From: a virus
IMG/VR virus record: IMGVR_UViG_3300043772_001300
Span: 1 to 37,200 of that record
Reading direction: 5' to 3' (one strand)
Length of the DNA stretch: 37,200 bases
Made by a program: the position numbers and the translations under genes. How positions within the stretch are numbered: the first letter of the stretch is position 1; every line of letters begins with the position of its first letter. The notes under the pieces were generated by a model. It was given only the letters and a program-made list of their open reading frames with translations, was not told where the DNA came from and ran no database searches. Shown piece after piece: positions 15,452-22,417 of the stretch.

Positions 15452-17137
15452 ATGGCATCGAATATCGACATCTATTTAGACGCACAAGGTAGTGGCATTT
15501 TGGTTGGGGGCTCGGCGGCTGGTGGCGTTTTGCCGCAATTCACTAGGAATGATGTTTATACATTTAGGCTTCGCATCCAAGATGCCCCAACTGGGCAAAT
15601 ACCAGCCGATATTGACACAACCGGGACAAGCCTAAAGCTAGGCATCGGAAACATAGACGATGTTCCTACTGATGGTCAGTTCAAGCTAACTTGTAACGGA
15701 ACTACATCTTCGGCCATCACATTCAATTCGACAGCACTTCAAGTCTATAACGCAATTTCAAACAATGTTTCTACTGTTGCCACATTTGGGAATGAAGAAT
15801 ATAGCTATGTTTTAACCGCTACTCAGCCAAACACGGCTATGTCTTTTGGAGGGGATAGCTTTACACTTTTCCCGCTAAGCTCAATCTTTATTAGTACAAG
15901 GAGATTCCCCGCTTCGGGCATTAGGGCACAGCAAATTGTTAAGCTACGCAGAAACCCGGCGGTTTATGCCAATAGCTTTGTTTCTTCTTCAACTGCTGGT
16001 CAAGCAGTATTGAGCAAAACTCAAGACGGCTCTTCTACATCAAATGAATCCTATCGACTCGCATTCGGGAATGATGTCGCCGGAGGGTCATTTGTTCTTA
16101 ACTATGGAAGCAACTCAACTACGGCTATCGCAATCGGGGCAACTGCGGTATGTGCGACAGAGGCTCTAACCGCAGTTACTGGGATTGGGGCTGGCAATAT
16201 ATCGGTTGTTCGTTTATCTGGTGAAAATGGATACTCAATTTCTTTTGTTCGCAATCTTGGCTCACAGAATGTAACCACAAATCTATTGCTCGACACAAGC
16301 GGGATTTACTTTGCCCCATGGAGAGAGGCCACAGTTACATTCGCAACTGCAGAGCTTGATGAGTTATTTGCCGAGGCTGGCACGGATACCATAACACCAA
16401 CCATTGAAATTGAGATAACCGATGGCGGCAATCCAAAGACCCTGCATCAAGGAAGCGTAACGATCAGAAAAGATTTGATTAGTAGCGGGTCTGCAATCCC
16501 AGCCACTCAAGAAAGCTACTATACCAAGGCAGAGGCCAACGCCCTTTTTGTAGAGGACAGCAATACCAATGTTGATGCAACAAACCGCAAGCTGTATAAT
16601 TCTAGTGGTTCAGTATTCCTAGATTGGCAGAACAATACCATCGGAACTGGCGCAACTATTCTCGATCTATCCGGAACAGCCGTCACGATCACAGACGGAT
16701 ACAACCTTGGCGTTGGCACAACTACCGGAACAAAGATTGGCGTTAGCACAAGTTCAAAGCTCGCCTTCTTTGGCTCTACTGCGATCACTCAACCCGCCAA
16801 TATAAACGCAGTTTCTGGATTGATTTCACTTGGGCTTTTGGCAAGCGGGGTTAGCTACGGAGTTCTTCCGCAATCTTCCTATTCCGTCACAACGCTTGCC
16901 TCAGTCACCTTTGGAACGGTAGCTGGTAACGATCAGCATTATCGAGATGTTGTTGTTACTGGTGCAACCGTGAATGGAATTGTTTTGATTGGCCTACCCT
17001 CGGCAGTATCGTCTGGAATCGTGATTCAAGGTGTAGCCTATAAAGCCAACACGGTTTGTCTTTCAGCCATACATGCAGACACAGGAAGCGTTGACCTTAA
17101 CACCGCAACCTACCGAATCACCGTCATCGGCTACTAA
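15452..17137 (+). CDS. Tail fibre or baseplate protein
   Basis: The 561-residue protein is beta-rich throughout. Its N-terminal domain (about 1-110) starts with a VYTFRLRIQD segment. The C-terminal 200 residues carry a tail-fibre pattern: YYTKAEANALFVE (near 352-365) and GTTTGTKIGVSTSSKLAFFG (near 425-444), both widely seen in phage fibres. A shorter beta domain closes the protein (YRDVVVTGATVNG). It is probably attached at the tail tip and may contact the host surface. A Shine-Dalgarno GGGAG lies upstream of the ATG. Confidence 0.72.
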   Translation: MASNIDIYLDAQGSGILVGGSAAGGVLPQFTRNDVYTFRLRIQDAPTGQIPADIDTTGTSLKLGIGNIDDVPTDGQFKLTCNGTTSSAITFNSTALQVYNAISNNVSTVATFGNEEYSYVLTATQPNTAMSFGGDSFTLFPLSSIFISTRRFPASGIRAQQIVKLRRNPAVYANSFVSSSTAGQAVLSKTQDGSSTSNESYRLAFGNDVAGGSFVLNYGSNSTTAIAIGATAVCATEALTAVTGIGAGNISVVRLSGENGYSISFVRNLGSQNVTTNLLLDTSGIYFAPWREATVTFATAELDELFAEAGTDTITPTIEIEITDGGNPKTLHQGSVTIRKDLISSGSAIPATQESYYTKAEANALFVEDSNTNVDATNRKLYNSSGSVFLDWQNNTIGTGATILDLSGTAVTITDGYNLGVGTTTGTKIGVSTSSKLAFFGSTAITQPANINAVSGLISLGLLASGVSYGVLPQSSYSVTTLASVTFGTVAGNDQHYRDVVVTGATVNGIVLIGLPSAVSSGIVIQGVAYKANTVCLSAIHADTGSVDLNTATYRITVIGY

Positions 17138-17138
17138 C

Positions 17139-17165
17139 TAGGGGCAGTTGCCCTAACGAAATCCT
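17139..17165 (+). promoter_or_regulatory. Hairpin plus GAAATCCT leader, second example
   Basis: TAGGG (17139-17143) pairs with CCCTA (17151-17155), with an inner C-G pair and a bulged G. GAAATCCT (17158-17165) follows after two nt, and the ATG is at 17167. The same order and spacing appear at 11008-11036, while the stem bases differ. This points to a conserved structure rather than a copied sequence. Confidence 0.45.
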
Positions 17166-17166
17166 T

Positions 17167-17793
17167 ATGGGCAAAGTTCTTCACGCTAGTGGGAGCGGGT
17201 ATTTTCCAAGTTGCATACAAGAAGGAGTTGGGTTTTGGAGTTTAGAAAAAGCCATGGAGGTGTTTTGGCGCATAAGAAGTTGGGAGCTAAATACAAGCAT
17301 AACATATTCTATTCTTATAGACGGCGTACCTACTGAATTTACTGTCGGCCCTTCATCACCCTACCAGTTCACTTGGCGATATGATAACGGGGGCGACTTT
17401 TCCCCGCCAATTACCAGTGAAGAAGAGTTGGTGTGCTCAAGTGAGGTCAGCCTAATTGTGGGTATGGAACAATACATTATTAACGAGCCTTACGGCTTTC
17501 TTCAATTTACTTCTCCGCAAAAAAATGGCTCACTTTATAGCCCGGGATTCAGCTTATATTTTGAATTTGAGGCGGATGTTCTTGGTACTGGAGAATATCT
17601 TTTTTCAAATGGCGCAAATGGCCAGCCCGGGGGGCAAAAATCATTTTCGATATATGGGTCTGAACCAATCTCGATTGGGTTTCAAACATTTCAAGAGGAT
17701 TTTACTTTTGTAGATGCCACATTTTCCCTAGAACCGACCGAATGGTGGTCTTACGGAGGAACATACAACACCTCTACTGGGGCTCGCCTTTGA
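17167..17793 (+). CDS. Hypothetical virion-module protein
   Basis: The 208-residue protein is beta-rich and aromatic, with many Phe, Tyr and Trp residues (EFTVGPSSPYQFTWRYDNGG, then YGFLQF, PGFSLYFEFEAD). No signal peptide is seen. The family is not recognised. It lies between the fibre gene and the lysis cassette, where phages often encode an accessory tail or host-recognition protein. Confidence 0.6.
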   Translation: MGKVLHASGSGYFPSCIQEGVGFWSLEKAMEVFWRIRSWELNTSITYSILIDGVPTEFTVGPSSPYQFTWRYDNGGDFSPPITSEEELVCSSEVSLIVGMEQYIINEPYGFLQFTSPQKNGSLYSPGFSLYFEFEADVLGTGEYLFSNGANGQPGGQKSFSIYGSEPISIGFQTFQEDFTFVDATFSLEPTEWWSYGGTYNTSTGARL

Positions 17794-17808
17794 CACCCCC
17801 CCCTTCTT

Positions 17809-17979
17809 ATGAACCAAATCTTAACCTTCATTCAGTCACAAGATGTGTTTGCTTGGGTAGGTGCTTTGGTTGCCCTCCTCTCTGCCGTGATCGCAGTTGC
17901 CTCTTTAATACCCGGTGACGAGCCAGAGAACACCCTCCAAAAGATTGTCGATTTCCTCTCGAAGTTCTCACGGAAATAA
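17809..17979 (+). CDS. Holin-like small membrane protein
   Basis: The 56-residue protein has one long hydrophobic segment (AWVGALVALLSAVIAVASLI, about 15-34) and a polar, helical tail PGDEPENTLQKIVDFLSKFSRK. It is the first gene of a compact group leading to the endopeptidase. The next gene starts 2 nt after its stop. The layout fits a small one-TM holin or pinholin, but experimental class cannot be assigned. Confidence 0.65.
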   Translation: MNQILTFIQSQDVFAWVGALVALLSAVIAVASLIPGDEPENTLQKIVDFLSKFSRK

Positions 17980-17981
17980 CA

Positions 17982-18143
17982 ATGTGGGAGGCCATTCTCG
18001 CCTCGCTTGCTGGTGTAATTGGAATCATCGCTTGGTGGACAAAGAACCGAGCCAAGACAAGAAAAGAACGAGACGATGAAGAGATTGCTTACAACCGCCG
18101 TCTGCGGGATGCAGAAGTGGATTCTTGGATTCATCGTCGCTAG
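17982..18143 (+). CDS. Inner-membrane spanin-like peptide
   Basis: The 53-residue product has an N-terminal hydrophobic segment (AILASLAGVIGIIAWW, about 4-19) and a highly charged Arg/Asp/Glu tail with helical character. The lipoprotein gene at 18109 begins inside this gene in another frame, an arrangement known from nested Rz/Rz1 spanin pairs. It is shorter than typical i-spanins, so the assignment is tentative. Confidence 0.5.
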   Translation: MWEAILASLAGVIGIIAWWTKNRAKTRKERDDEEIAYNRRLRDAEVDSWIHRR

Positions 18144-18357
18144 TTTGCTTTGTGGGTGCGTAACAACCCGCCCTTACGACATTGGGCAAACGCCACACCA
18201 AGACTCGATCTCGGACTTCATCATGCGATGGGACAAACTCGACCGAGCAAAAGCCAGCCCCCAAGAATACCGAGAGTTGTATGCCCAAACGCTCAAGGCG
18301 TTATCTAGATCAATGGAAGAAACAGAACGATGCAAGTCGAGGCTTGACCAGCAATGA
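18109..18357 (+). CDS. Lipoprotein, possible outer-membrane spanin
   Basis: The 82-residue protein begins with a clear lipoprotein signal (QKWILGFIVASLLCGC), with Cys17 as the likely lipidated residue. I chose the ATG at 18109 because it places this signal at the N-terminus; an ATG at 18076 would add 11 residues. The mature part is polar and helical (SPQEYRELYAQTLKALS). It overlaps the previous membrane peptide by 35 nt in another frame and the endopeptidase by 4 nt. An outer-membrane spanin role is inferred. Confidence 0.6.
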   Translation: MQKWILGFIVASLLCGCVTTRPYDIGQTPHQDSISDFIMRWDKLDRAKASPQEYRELYAQTLKALSRSMEETERCKSRLDQQ

Positions 18358-18860
18358 CGATTCGGGAGGCGGTGGAAAGGTCAAGAGGCCACATCGAAAA
18401 GTGTGAGCCTAGTTTCGGCAAGCGGGTGGGGGCTTGGTATAGCGAGTTAATGTCTAAAAAGATTCCAGTTTTGATCTACTGCTCGGTGCGTACCCCCCAA
18501 GAGCAGGAGGAACTATACAGCCGTGGACGCACGAAAGCTGGGGTCAAAGTCACAAACGCTCGCGGAATACCCCCACAATCGCTCCACATTGACCAAGGTA
18601 AAGGGAGTCACGCCATTGACTATGTTCCCCTTGCTCGCACTCCCAGCGGTGATCTAGTGGCTTCTTGGGATGACGACCAAGGCTATTCAATCACACGCAA
18701 GATCGCCGAGAAGCACGGCCTTCGAGGATTGGATTGGGAACAGCCCCACCTAGAAGATGCAAACATTTCTGGATGGCGGGAACTTGTCTCGCCACAAAAA
18801 GAACAAGTGAACAAGCAGAAGATTTCCCTAGTCAACAAGCGTCCGTGGTCTAGTCGTTAA
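18354..18860 (+). CDS. Endolysin, M15-type L-alanyl-D-glutamate endopeptidase
   Basis: The 168-residue protein has the family signatures of M15/VanY-like peptidases: SVRTPQEQEELYSRGRT (44-60), SLH (76-78) and SHAIDYVP (85-92), and PHLED (131-135). His78, Asp89 and His132 are the likely zinc ligands. A nine-residue insertion separates SLH from the AxD part compared with compact family members. It should cleave the peptide stem of peptidoglycan. No signal peptide is present, so release depends on a holin. Overlap with the lipoprotein gene places it in the lysis operon. Confidence 0.88.
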   Translation: MTIREAVERSRGHIEKCEPSFGKRVGAWYSELMSKKIPVLIYCSVRTPQEQEELYSRGRTKAGVKVTNARGIPPQSLHIDQGKGSHAIDYVPLARTPSGDLVASWDDDQGYSITRKIAEKHGLRGLDWEQPHLEDANISGWRELVSPQKEQVNKQKISLVNKRPWSSR

Positions 18861-18863
18861 TGG

Positions 18864-19223
18864 ATGACATCAGAGCAGGGCGTGGAGAAAACCGAAGAGA
18901 AAGTTTTTACAAAGAAACACGACCTCCATCTGACCACCCTGCAAATGGCGGCGGTCGAATCGATGGAGAGAAAATATAAAAAAGGGGTAGTAGAACACGG
19001 CGGGACAAAATTGTGGGAGATGCCCACCGCCCGACTCGTGGAGAACGCAATCGAGGAGGCGACCGACCAACTGACCTATCTCCTCACCCTTCGTCAGCAA
19101 ATGCACATTGTGATGGAACTTGCTAGGGATGGATGCACGGACGAAACATTGACAAATCCGCGTGCAAGAGAGTGTTGCAATCTTATTTACACAACTCTTA
19201 CAGGTCAATCTAAACCCTTATGA
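18864..19223 (+). CDS. MazG-like nucleotide pyrophosphohydrolase-like protein
   Basis: The 119-residue helical protein has a segment KYKKGVVEHGG (37-47) followed by the acidic helix ENAIEEATDQLTYLLTLRQQ (about 60-79). This resembles the EExxD-type metal-binding helix of MazG-like and DUF5664-like phage proteins. Those enzymes hydrolyse (d)NTPs to monophosphates. Substrate is unknown here. It opens the early region and overlaps the metallophosphoesterase gene by 4 nt. Confidence 0.62.
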   Translation: MTSEQGVEKTEEKVFTKKHDLHLTTLQMAAVESMERKYKKGVVEHGGTKLWEMPTARLVENAIEEATDQLTYLLTLRQQMHIVMELARDGCTDETLTNPRARECCNLIYTTLTGQSKPL

Positions 19224-19960
19224 AGCCAATAAAGTTTGTCGCTTGTGGAGACATCCACGGCGATGAACAAGACGCTCCTTCGGTGAAAGCCCTGCTCGCT
19301 TTCACGAAAGAATACAAACCCGACCTCGTAGTTTGCATCGGCGATCTCTGGGACTTTCGAGCTATCCGCAAGGGTGCAGGCGATGAGGAACAAGCATCTA
19401 GTCTGCAAAAGGATTGGGACTGCGGGGAGGAGTTCTTGCGGGAGTTCTTTAAGTTTGGGGATGAGAGGGTGTTCCTCCGGGGCAATCACGATGAACGGAT
19501 TTTCGATATGGCGAGGAACAGCCGAAGCGGTCTGGCAAGGGACTATGCCAACGACGGAATAGAAAACATCGAAGCGATAATGAAGGAGACCAAAGCAAGA
19601 ATGTTCCCATACGATTCAGTCGGGGGGATATACAAGTGCGGCTCTCTCTCATTTGTCCACGGCTACGGCCACGCCATGCACTCCGGCAAGCAACACGCAG
19701 ACGCATACGGAGATGTTATCTTCGGCCACACCCACGCCATCGACTATTTCCGTAGCGTCTCCATCGACCCCCGAACTGGCTACAATATCGGATGCCTCTG
19801 CAACAAGACCCCGGAATATAATCGAGGCCAACTCCGCAGACTCCGCTGGCAACACGGCTGGGCGTTCGGAGCGATCTACCCAGACAAGACACACGAGGTA
19901 TTCCAAGCACGGCAGAGGGGCAACAAGTTTTATTTACCTACCGACATAAAAGCATTTTGA
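19220..19960 (+). CDS. Calcineurin-like metallophosphoesterase
   Basis: The 246-residue protein carries all standard motifs: GDIHGD (10-15), GDLWDF (41-46), GNHDER (88-93), FVHGYG (145-150) and GHTH (169-172). These bind two metal ions and hydrolyse phosphomono- or diesters. Phage members are thought to act on nucleotides or nucleic acid ends, but the substrate cannot be read from sequence. It is coupled by overlap with the MazG-like gene, suggesting a joint role in nucleotide metabolism. Confidence 0.9.
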   Translation: MKPIKFVACGDIHGDEQDAPSVKALLAFTKEYKPDLVVCIGDLWDFRAIRKGAGDEEQASSLQKDWDCGEEFLREFFKFGDERVFLRGNHDERIFDMARNSRSGLARDYANDGIENIEAIMKETKARMFPYDSVGGIYKCGSLSFVHGYGHAMHSGKQHADAYGDVIFGHTHAIDYFRSVSIDPRTGYNIGCLCNKTPEYNRGQLRRLRWQHGWAFGAIYPDKTHEVFQARQRGNKFYLPTDIKAF

Positions 19961-19961
19961 T

Positions 19962-20234
19962 ATGAAACCACGAAATCCTTGGCAGAAATTATTACAGCAA
20001 CACATCCACAATAAATATGCACCGCCAAGGCCAGAGGGCTTTTACACTCGGCCAGAGATTGCAAAACTCTGGGGCTTGAAAATAAACACGGCAACAAGAC
20101 TCATCAAAGACATGGTGAAAGATAAAAAACTTGAGGAGCGAAAGCACCTATTTGTTATTCAAACAAAATCAAAACCAGCCCTTCGCCAGCTAAAAGTATT
20201 CAAAATACTACCCCTAAAGCACCACCATAAGTAG
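19962..20234 (+). CDS. Small winged-helix-like DNA-binding protein
   Basis: The 90-residue basic protein has a helix-turn-helix-like segment (TRPEIAKLWGLKINTATRLI, near 28-47) followed by a helix and a short beta-wing-like part. It begins 1 nt after the phosphoesterase stop. A GAAATCCT string lies inside its first codons (19972-19979). A transcriptional or replication role is possible; no regulator family is recognised. Confidence 0.6.
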   Translation: MKPRNPWQKLLQQHIHNKYAPPRPEGFYTRPEIAKLWGLKINTATRLIKDMVKDKKLEERKHLFVIQTKSKPALRQLKVFKILPLKHHHK

Positions 20235-20273
20235 CGTGTTTATAGGGACTTACAAACAATCGTTAAATAACCC

Positions 20274-20301
20274 TTGACAAGTTGTGGGGGTGTGATAGAG
20301 T
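20274..20301 (+). promoter_or_regulatory. Sigma70-type promoter with extended -10
   Basis: A perfect -35 TTGACA (20274-20279) is followed by a 16-nt spacer and TAGAGT (20296-20301), with TGA directly before it as in extended -10 promoters. Transcription should start near 20308, which is the A of the downstream ATG, so the mRNA may be leaderless or nearly so. This is the best promoter I see in the window, and it drives the early genes from 20308. Confidence 0.7.
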
Positions 20302-20307
20302 GTGGGC

Positions 20308-20766
20308 ATGCAAGAAACAACAACGACAACCGAACAAACCACGGTTCAAGATGGTTTCAAATATAATGATGGTGGGCGTGCTTTGGCAGGATATAAGGGT
20401 TTGGCTGGTGATTGCGTTGCGAGGGCTGTGGCAATCGCTTGTGAGATTCCCTACAAAGACGCATACGAGACGCTTGCCAATATAAACAAGAAAACTTCTG
20501 GCACTTGCTCGGCAAGAGAGGGCATCCAAACAAAGTCAAATGCCTTCAAGCTCTTTATGCTAAACCTTGGCTGGAGGTGGACACCTACAATGTTCATCGG
20601 GCAGGGATGCAAGGTGCATCTTCGCAAGAATGAATTGCCAATGGGTAAAATTATTTGTGCGGTGTCTCGCCACTATGTAGCAGTAATTGATGGAGTAGTA
20701 AATGATGCCTATGACTCCACACGCAACGGCAACCGATGTGTGTATGGGTATTGGAGCAAGGCTTAA
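20308..20766 (+). CDS. Putative thiol-hydrolase-fold phage protein
   Basis: The 152-residue protein has an N-terminal GDCVARAVAIA (residues 32-42) that resembles the nucleophilic Cys region of papain/C39-like folds. A later SRHYVAVIDGVVNDAYDS segment could supply the His and Asp or Asn. Similar proteins are widespread in phages and mostly called hypothetical. I chose ATG 20308 over GTG 20302 because the predicted transcript starts there. Being the first gene behind the best promoter suggests early action on the host; enzymatic activity is inferred. Confidence 0.65.
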   Translation: MQETTTTTEQTTVQDGFKYNDGGRALAGYKGLAGDCVARAVAIACEIPYKDAYETLANINKKTSGTCSAREGIQTKSNAFKLFMLNLGWRWTPTMFIGQGCKVHLRKNELPMGKIICAVSRHYVAVIDGVVNDAYDSTRNGNRCVYGYWSKA

Positions 20767-20791
20767 CCCCCAACCAAGAAAGAAAAACCAA

Positions 20792-20878
20792 ATGAACAAA
20801 CTCCTCATATCCTATATCGCTGGCCTCGTGATCGGGGCTGGCTCGGTGCTGGTAATAGTTGAACATCTACTTAAATAA
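20792..20878 (+). CDS. 28-residue membrane peptide
   Basis: A short frame encodes one hydrophobic helix (LLISYIAGLVIGAGSVLVIV) with few flanking residues. An A-rich leader CCAAGAAAGAA precedes the ATG, as it does before the capsid gene. It lies alone between two clear genes. It may be a membrane micro-protein; no function is assigned. Confidence 0.45.
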   Translation: MNKLLISYIAGLVIGAGSVLVIVEHLLK

Positions 20879-20897
20879 ACCTTTACAACTCCAAATC

Positions 20898-20905
20898 GAA
20901 ATCCT
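20898..20905 (+). promoter_or_regulatory. GAAATCCT leader element
   Basis: GAAATCCT followed by AG lies 12 nt before the ATG at 20918, in a 39-nt gap. No hairpin is seen before this copy. It is the only early-region leader copy among five. Confidence 0.35.
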
Positions 20906-20917
20906 AGAACAAATCAA

Positions 20918-21487
20918 ATGACATCCTTCCCCCTCCCCGCCAGACCTCAAGCCTCCGCAGTTCCGGCATCTCACATTGAGTTCGCAAAAGATACAGCCAT
21001 CGAGGGCAAGCTCAACGGATGGAGGGGCTGGTTCGATCAAGAAACCAAGCAGGGCTACAACCGCCACGGCAAGTTCGCCTCGAATCACAACTTAATGGCC
21101 GAGAGGATTCTTGGTGCTGGAATCAAATCTCGGTTTGTAGATTGCGAGATTATGGGGCAACGCACAAAGACTGGGAAGGGAACAATCGTAGTGATGGATG
21201 CGTTCGACCCCACCAACCCCAAGCCCTACGCCGAGAGGATGAAGGAGATCGAACACTTGGAAGCCGTCACCTTTGATCTTCAACCCAACAAACTCCTTCG
21301 ATTTGTTCGCCTTGCCCACCACAAGATCAATGCAATCTGGGAGGAGATGAACTTCCAGAACAACAAGGCGGGGGAAGTTATCTGGGAGGGCTTCGTGATG
21401 AAAGCCCTTGATGATGGCAAGTACCCTTACATTACCAACCCAAATTACTGCTCGCCCTCGTGGCAGAAACAGAGGATTCGCTGGTGA
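20918..21487 (+). CDS. ATP-dependent DNA ligase-like adenylation domain
   Basis: The 189-residue protein shows nucleotidyltransferase motifs: EGKLNGWRG (29-37; Lys31 as the candidate AMP-accepting lysine, motif I), FVDCEIMG (73-80; motif III-like), WEGFVMK (156-162; motif IV) and WQKQR (182-186; motif V-like). It lacks room for the C-terminal OB-fold domain of full ligases. It may be a minimal ligase, or an adenylation protein used in repair or end-modification. Asn replaces the usual Asp in motif I (KLNG instead of KxDG). Confidence 0.72.
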   Translation: MTSFPLPARPQASAVPASHIEFAKDTAIEGKLNGWRGWFDQETKQGYNRHGKFASNHNLMAERILGAGIKSRFVDCEIMGQRTKTGKGTIVVMDAFDPTNPKPYAERMKEIEHLEAVTFDLQPNKLLRFVRLAHHKINAIWEEMNFQNNKAGEVIWEGFVMKALDDGKYPYITNPNYCSPSWQKQRIRW

Positions 21488-21708
21488 TTATTTTCTTTGT
21501 CGCTTTCTTTGGGCTTTTGATTCTGCAAGGCGTGAGGATATTCGCAAAGCACATCGACCAGCAGAACTATGATCGAAGGCAGTTCTATCTTTATGTTGCC
21601 GCCGAACTCGATAAGATGGACAAGATCGTTGCCGAGGGCAACCAACCTAAAGAACCAAAAGAACCAGAGCTATTGTTGCCCACAAAGAACTGGGTGGGGC
21701 GTAACTAA
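21484..21708 (+). CDS. Membrane-anchored small protein
   Basis: The 74-residue protein starts at GTG 21484 in a GTGA overlap with the ligase-like gene. An N-terminal hydrophobic segment (IIFFVAFFGLLILQGV) is followed by a charged helical part and a Pro/Glu-rich tail. A longer start at 21460 would add eight polar residues. No family is recognised. Confidence 0.55.
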   Translation: MIIFFVAFFGLLILQGVRIFAKHIDQQNYDRRQFYLYVAAELDKMDKIVAEGNQPKEPKEPELLLPTKNWVGRN

Positions 21709-21709
21709 A

Positions 21710-22039
21710 ATGAAGCTTACACCATCTGCCAAGTTCGAACTTCTATGGAGAAGCCTTGGTGGTGGGGAGTTGAAGAAGGAGCATAAGTTCTCCGAGGGCA
21801 GAAGGTTTAGGTTTGATTACTATGTGGACTTATTAACCTCTGGCATCGCTATCGAGCTAGAGGGCGGGGTGTGGACGAGGGGCAGGCATACAAGACCCTC
21901 CGGGTTCCTCAATGATATGGAAAAGTATAACCTCGCCGCATCGATGGGCATCCTAGTTTTTCGCATACCCTCCCACGACATATCAGCCAAGTGGCTTTCC
22001 CCGATAATAAAAACCATAAACGAAAGGACAAATAAATGA
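21710..22039 (+). CDS. PD-(D/E)XK (VSR/DUF559-like) nuclease
   Basis: The 109-residue protein has the core expected for this superfamily: RFRFDYYVD (32-40), AIELEGG (47-53) and WTRGRHTRPSGFLNDMEKYNLA (55-76). Asp36, Glu49 and Glu51 are the likely metal ligands. Similar small phage proteins are encoded near replication and recombination genes. It may cut branched or mismatched DNA, or serve another DNA-processing role; this is inferred. It overlaps the next gene by 4 nt. Confidence 0.72.
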   Translation: MKLTPSAKFELLWRSLGGGELKKEHKFSEGRRFRFDYYVDLLTSGIAIELEGGVWTRGRHTRPSGFLNDMEKYNLAASMGILVFRIPSHDISAKWLSPIIKTINERTNK

Positions 22040-22236
22040 CCGCACAATTCCAAGTAGATCAGATCGTGACTATGCACAGCCCATTCACGGATGAAGATGT
22101 TCTTGTTAATTTCCGTGGGCTTATGGGCGGGGGAAAGGCGATGGTAATTCGCCACCCCAAAGGATTACAAATGGCCGTACCAGTCGAATGGCTTTCCCCG
22201 ACACCAGAAACAACAACCAAAGGAACAACTAAATGA
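22036..22236 (+). CDS. Hypothetical 66-residue protein
   Basis: The protein is a short beta-rich domain (VDQIVTMHSPFTDEDVLVNF) with an SH3-like strand pattern and a Thr-rich tail. It is coupled by 4-nt overlaps to the nuclease upstream and to the Lys-rich gene downstream. The family is not recognised. Confidence 0.5.
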   Translation: MTAQFQVDQIVTMHSPFTDEDVLVNFRGLMGGGKAMVIRHPKGLQMAVPVEWLSPTPETTTKGTTK

Positions 22237-22400
22237 AAAAACCAACAAAAAAAGAAACAGCAAAAGCAGAAGAACCCAAGTCCGTAAAGTTCACCGACCG
22301 AGAACACGATGAGAAGAAAGACCTTTCTTTCTTTAGATTCCCAAGTTCAGTTAGAAAAGAGCGTGAAGAGTACGGCCACTACGAACAACCAAACTACTAA
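22233..22400 (+). CDS. Hypothetical 55-residue Lys/Glu-rich protein
   Basis: The frame starts at an ATGA overlap and ends 17 nt before the recombination gene. The product is highly charged: a Lys/Glu-rich N-terminus followed by a short aromatic segment (LSFFRFPSS) and EEYGHYEQPNY. It may bind DNA or a partner protein. No family is recognised. Confidence 0.5.
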   Translation: MKKPTKKETAKAEEPKSVKFTDREHDEKKDLSFFRFPSSVRKEREEYGHYEQPNY

Positions 22401-22417
22401 CCAGAAAGAACCAACAA

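Noticed and set aside
7099-17795. TTGACA strings at gene ends (7099, 17790 and others such as 35759)
   Set aside because: TTGACA also occurs many times inside genes here, and these copies have no -10 at usable spacing. They partly arise from TGA stop codons followed by CA.
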